The notes under the pieces: generated by a model | What the model saw: only the letters and a program-made list of their open reading frames with translations | What the model was told of the DNA's origin: nothing | The model's database searches: none | Translations under genes and position numbers: made by a program | Shown: one piece after another, positions 5,650 through 6,987 of the stretch | Layout of the letters: every line of letters begins with the position of its first letter | How positions within the stretch are numbered: the stretch's first letter is position 1 | Origin: Methanomassiliicoccales archaeon | GTDB lineage: Archaea; Thermoplasmatota; Thermoplasmata; Sysuiplasmatales; Sysuiplasmataceae | Assembly: GCA_027365715.1 (NCBI GenBank) | Contig: DAHXLZ010000056.1 | Span: forward strand, 1 to 6,987 | Reading direction: 5' to 3' | DNA length: 6,987 bases

Positions 5650-6718
5650 ATGTGGTGTATAACCTGTCCCGGGGATGGTATGCATCCCGTACTCGGAATT
5701 GATATTTCCAGTGGTCAGAAGAACGAGCTTCAGGGGTTAATGAATCGTTGCAGGAGGACCGAATACAGGAGAACCATCGCTGTATGGATGAGAGGAGACG
5801 GGGAAAGTGTGGAGTGTGTTGCTGTGAAGCTGCACGTCACGGAGAAGACCGTCTCCGTATATGGACAACAGACTATCTCAGGAATGGCATTGATGACATA
5901 CTCTCGAAGAACAAGGGAAAGGTCGTTAGCATGAATGGTATATGGGCAAGGAACAGGTTGTCCGAGCTGGCCGAGAAGGGTCGGGAAGATGTTGGCATAA
6001 TGCTTGGCAGATGGACGGTCGATCCACTTCGCCTCTCGCTGACAGGAGAGGGGGGATCAGAGTCTCCTGTTCCACTGTGAGCAGAATACTTCATATGTCG
6101 AGATATGTCTGGAAGATGCCAAAACTGAGGTCGCTAGGCTCCATAAGGAAGGACTACAGGAGGAGGAAGATAGTCGAGAACTACAAGAGGATAGCACCTG
6201 CACTCAGGGCAAGGGGCATAGCGGTTTACCATGAGGATGAGAAATGGATGGAGCTTCTGCCGAAGCTCCAGTGTGTCTGGGCGAAGAAGGGAAGCGTCGT
6301 CACAGTCCTTACTCCAGGCTATACCGAGAGATGGTATTACTTCATAAGCATGGATTATGCCAGAGGAACCATCCTCTGGAACTCCTATGCAAGGAGGATG
6401 AACAGGGAATTCAGGATACACCCGAGCAATCTCGTCGCCCATATGAGAGGGGAGGATACCATGAAGGCCATACTGTTCATGGACATGGCATCATACCACG
6501 ACACACCGGAGGTCATTCGCTTCCTTGAAAGACATCCGGAGATAGTTGTCAGGCAGCTGCCCGGGAAGGATCCGAATGCCAATACTGTTGAACTGTCTGG
6601 CGACAGGAGAATGGCTTCGGCCGTTCAGTGCAACATATGTTACTACAGTAGGGAGGAACTCAGGGAGGCGGGAAGTCAATTCCTGTCTCACTTCAACGCA
6701 CAGTATGCTGTTGCATAA
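5650..6718 (+). mobile_element. IS630-family insertion sequence, ends not resolved
   Basis: The element is recognised from its transposase only. I compared the flanks (5562-5679 against the reverse complement of 6719-6940) by eye and found no convincing terminal inverted repeats, so the coordinates cover the transposase region rather than true element ends. IS630 elements duplicate a TA on insertion, too short to find without defined termini. The stretch between the surface-protein stop and the transposase, and some of the DNA after 6718, probably belongs to the element. Confidence 0.6.
5680..6718 (+). pseudogene. IS630-family DDE transposase, split over three reading frames
   Basis: About 346 codons in total, the normal IS630 length. 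Segment one (5680 to about 5860) carries the N-terminal helix-turn-helix region: SSGQKNELQGLMNRCRR, then VAVKLHVTEKTVSV. Segment two (about 5862-6050) continues WTTDYLRNGIDDIL and GRWTVDPLRLSL. Segment three (about 6050-6718) holds IRVSCSTVSRIL and the catalytic core: YHEDEKW with Asp at 6236-6238, ILFMDMASYHDT with Asp at 6482-6484, and PNANTVE with Glu at 6590-6592, giving D-(81)-D-(35)-E spacing. The segments join into one family-like protein if the frame changes at 5858-5861 and in the G run 6050-6055 are bridged. The first fits a TA duplication; the second fits a one-base G loss or -1 slippage. ATG 5680 is preferred to ATG 5650 because the family-like sequence begins just after it. The protein would cut and join element ends. 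As read it is probably inactive. Confidence 0.8.
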
Positions 6719-6829
6719 CTACTTTCTTTTCCTCTTCACTCCGCCGTCCTTCTTGACCCAACCGTACTGCTCTTCCACTTCATCCTCCTCTTCAGCCTCA
6801 ATCGGTATTGTAATCGGGGGTGTCGTCAT
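6719..6829 (-). CDS. Small acidic-to-basic protein, 36 residues, unknown
   Basis: ATG at 6829 to TAG at 6719-6721 on the minus strand. The N-terminal part is MTTPPITIPI, followed by an acidic run (EAEEEDEVEE), then QYGWVKKDGGVKRKRK. The strong charge segregation and sensible codons make a real protein, or the tail of one, plausible. The frame stays open upstream to 6937 but offers no other start codon, so it could also be an N-terminally truncated gene. It converges with the transposase with no gap (transposase TAA at 6716-6718), so it may be carried by the insertion sequence or be the host gene into which it inserted. No family recognised. Confidence 0.35.
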   Translation of the reverse strand: MTTPPITIPIEAEEEDEVEEQYGWVKKDGGVKRKRK

Positions 6830-6904
6830 CCTGATGAATACATCAAAAATTGCGATCCTCTGCTCGATCGAGACTGTGTGAAAACTAGATACTACCTGCA
6901 GCGC

Positions 6905-6935
6905 AACAATTAAATCATAATATGTATTATATCTG
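6905..6935 (+). promoter_or_regulatory. AT-rich promoter-like stretch
   Basis: A run including TTAAATCATAATATG and TATTATAT precedes an ATG at 6940. A TATA box centred near 6914 would start transcription right at that ATG, as in leaderless archaeal genes. It is AT-rich on both strands and might serve the minus-strand small ORF instead, though that start is about 75 bp or more away. Confidence 0.25.
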
Positions 6936-6939
6936 TATT

Positions 6940-6987
6940 ATGTCAAGACATGTTGAATTTGTGGCCAGGAGTACGCTCCGTGTTGAA
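6940..6987 (+). CDS. Possible start of a gene running off the right edge
   Basis: ATG at 6940 opens 16 codons (MSRHVEFVARSTLRVE) with no stop before the window ends. The support is the AT-rich promoter-like sequence placed for a leaderless transcript and reasonable codons. Too little is visible to name a family, and a chance open stretch of this length is common. Confidence 0.25.
   Translation, partial: MSRHVEFVARSTLRVE

Noticed and set aside
5650..5679. ATG 5650 as the transposase start
   Set aside because: The extra ten residues (MWCITCPGDG) do not look like the family, whereas ATG 5680 is followed shortly by the conserved helix-turn-helix region.
5942..6080. First ~35 residues of the plus-strand ORF starting at 5942 as a genuine transposase N-terminus
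   Set aside because: Up to about 6050 this frame is unrelated to the family; the family-like sequence there is in the neighbouring frame, so the ATG at 5942 is fortuitous.
6953..6987. GGAG-TACG-CTCC hairpin and the TGTTGAA pair near the right edge
   Set aside because: The stem is only 4 bp and the repeats are 7 bp; both are within chance expectation and the region is cut by the window edge.

Overview
The window looks like a piece of an archaeal chromosome, most probably from the Thermoplasmata (an acidophilic Thermoplasmatales-type euryarchaeon). The main reasons are a very large, Asn/Ser/Thr/Tyr-rich, sequon-rich, C-terminally anchored secreted protein with PKD domains and an 'FTETGLPxGTxW' repeat, a module I associate with Thermoplasmata surface proteins, together with TATA-like boxes close to start codons and few clear Shine-Dalgarno sequences. 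This taxonomic call is inference from style and remembered families, not a search.

Layout. (1) Positions 1-1367, minus strand: an aldehyde dehydrogenase of the methylmalonate-semialdehyde dehydrogenase type, 5' end inside the window and the last ~30-40 residues beyond the left edge. Upstream of it, in transcription order, lie a TATA-like box, a perfect 14-bp tandem repeat at the expected transcription start, a bulged hairpin, a GGTGA ribosome-binding site and a TTG start. This is a compact, probably regulated promoter/leader. (2) Positions 1368-2435: about 1.07 kb without a convincing gene. It holds an AT-rich inverted repeat, three consecutive micro-ORFs, an open minus-strand frame without a start, and a possible relic of an IS607-type OrfA. 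(3) Positions 2436-5561, plus strand: a 1041-residue cell-surface protein with signal peptide, unknown beta-rich N-terminal half, PKD and Ig-like domains, two C-terminal repeats and a C-terminal membrane anchor. (4) Positions 5680-6718, plus strand: an IS630-family DDE transposase split over three frames. All three catalytic acidic residues survive. One frame change looks like a TA duplication; the other sits on a correctly phased G-GGG-GGA heptamer. (5) Positions 6719-6987: a small minus-strand ORF abutting the transposase stop, and the possible start of a further plus-strand gene at the right edge.

The dehydrogenase (carbon/amino-acid catabolism) and the surface protein diverge from a ~1 kb spacer and show no functional link; the insertion sequence follows the surface protein. 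I see no CRISPR array, rRNA or tRNA, and no clear multi-gene defence or biosynthetic system. The less ordinary items are the dehydrogenase leader architecture, the unidentified N-terminal half of the surface protein, and the transposase frame changes.
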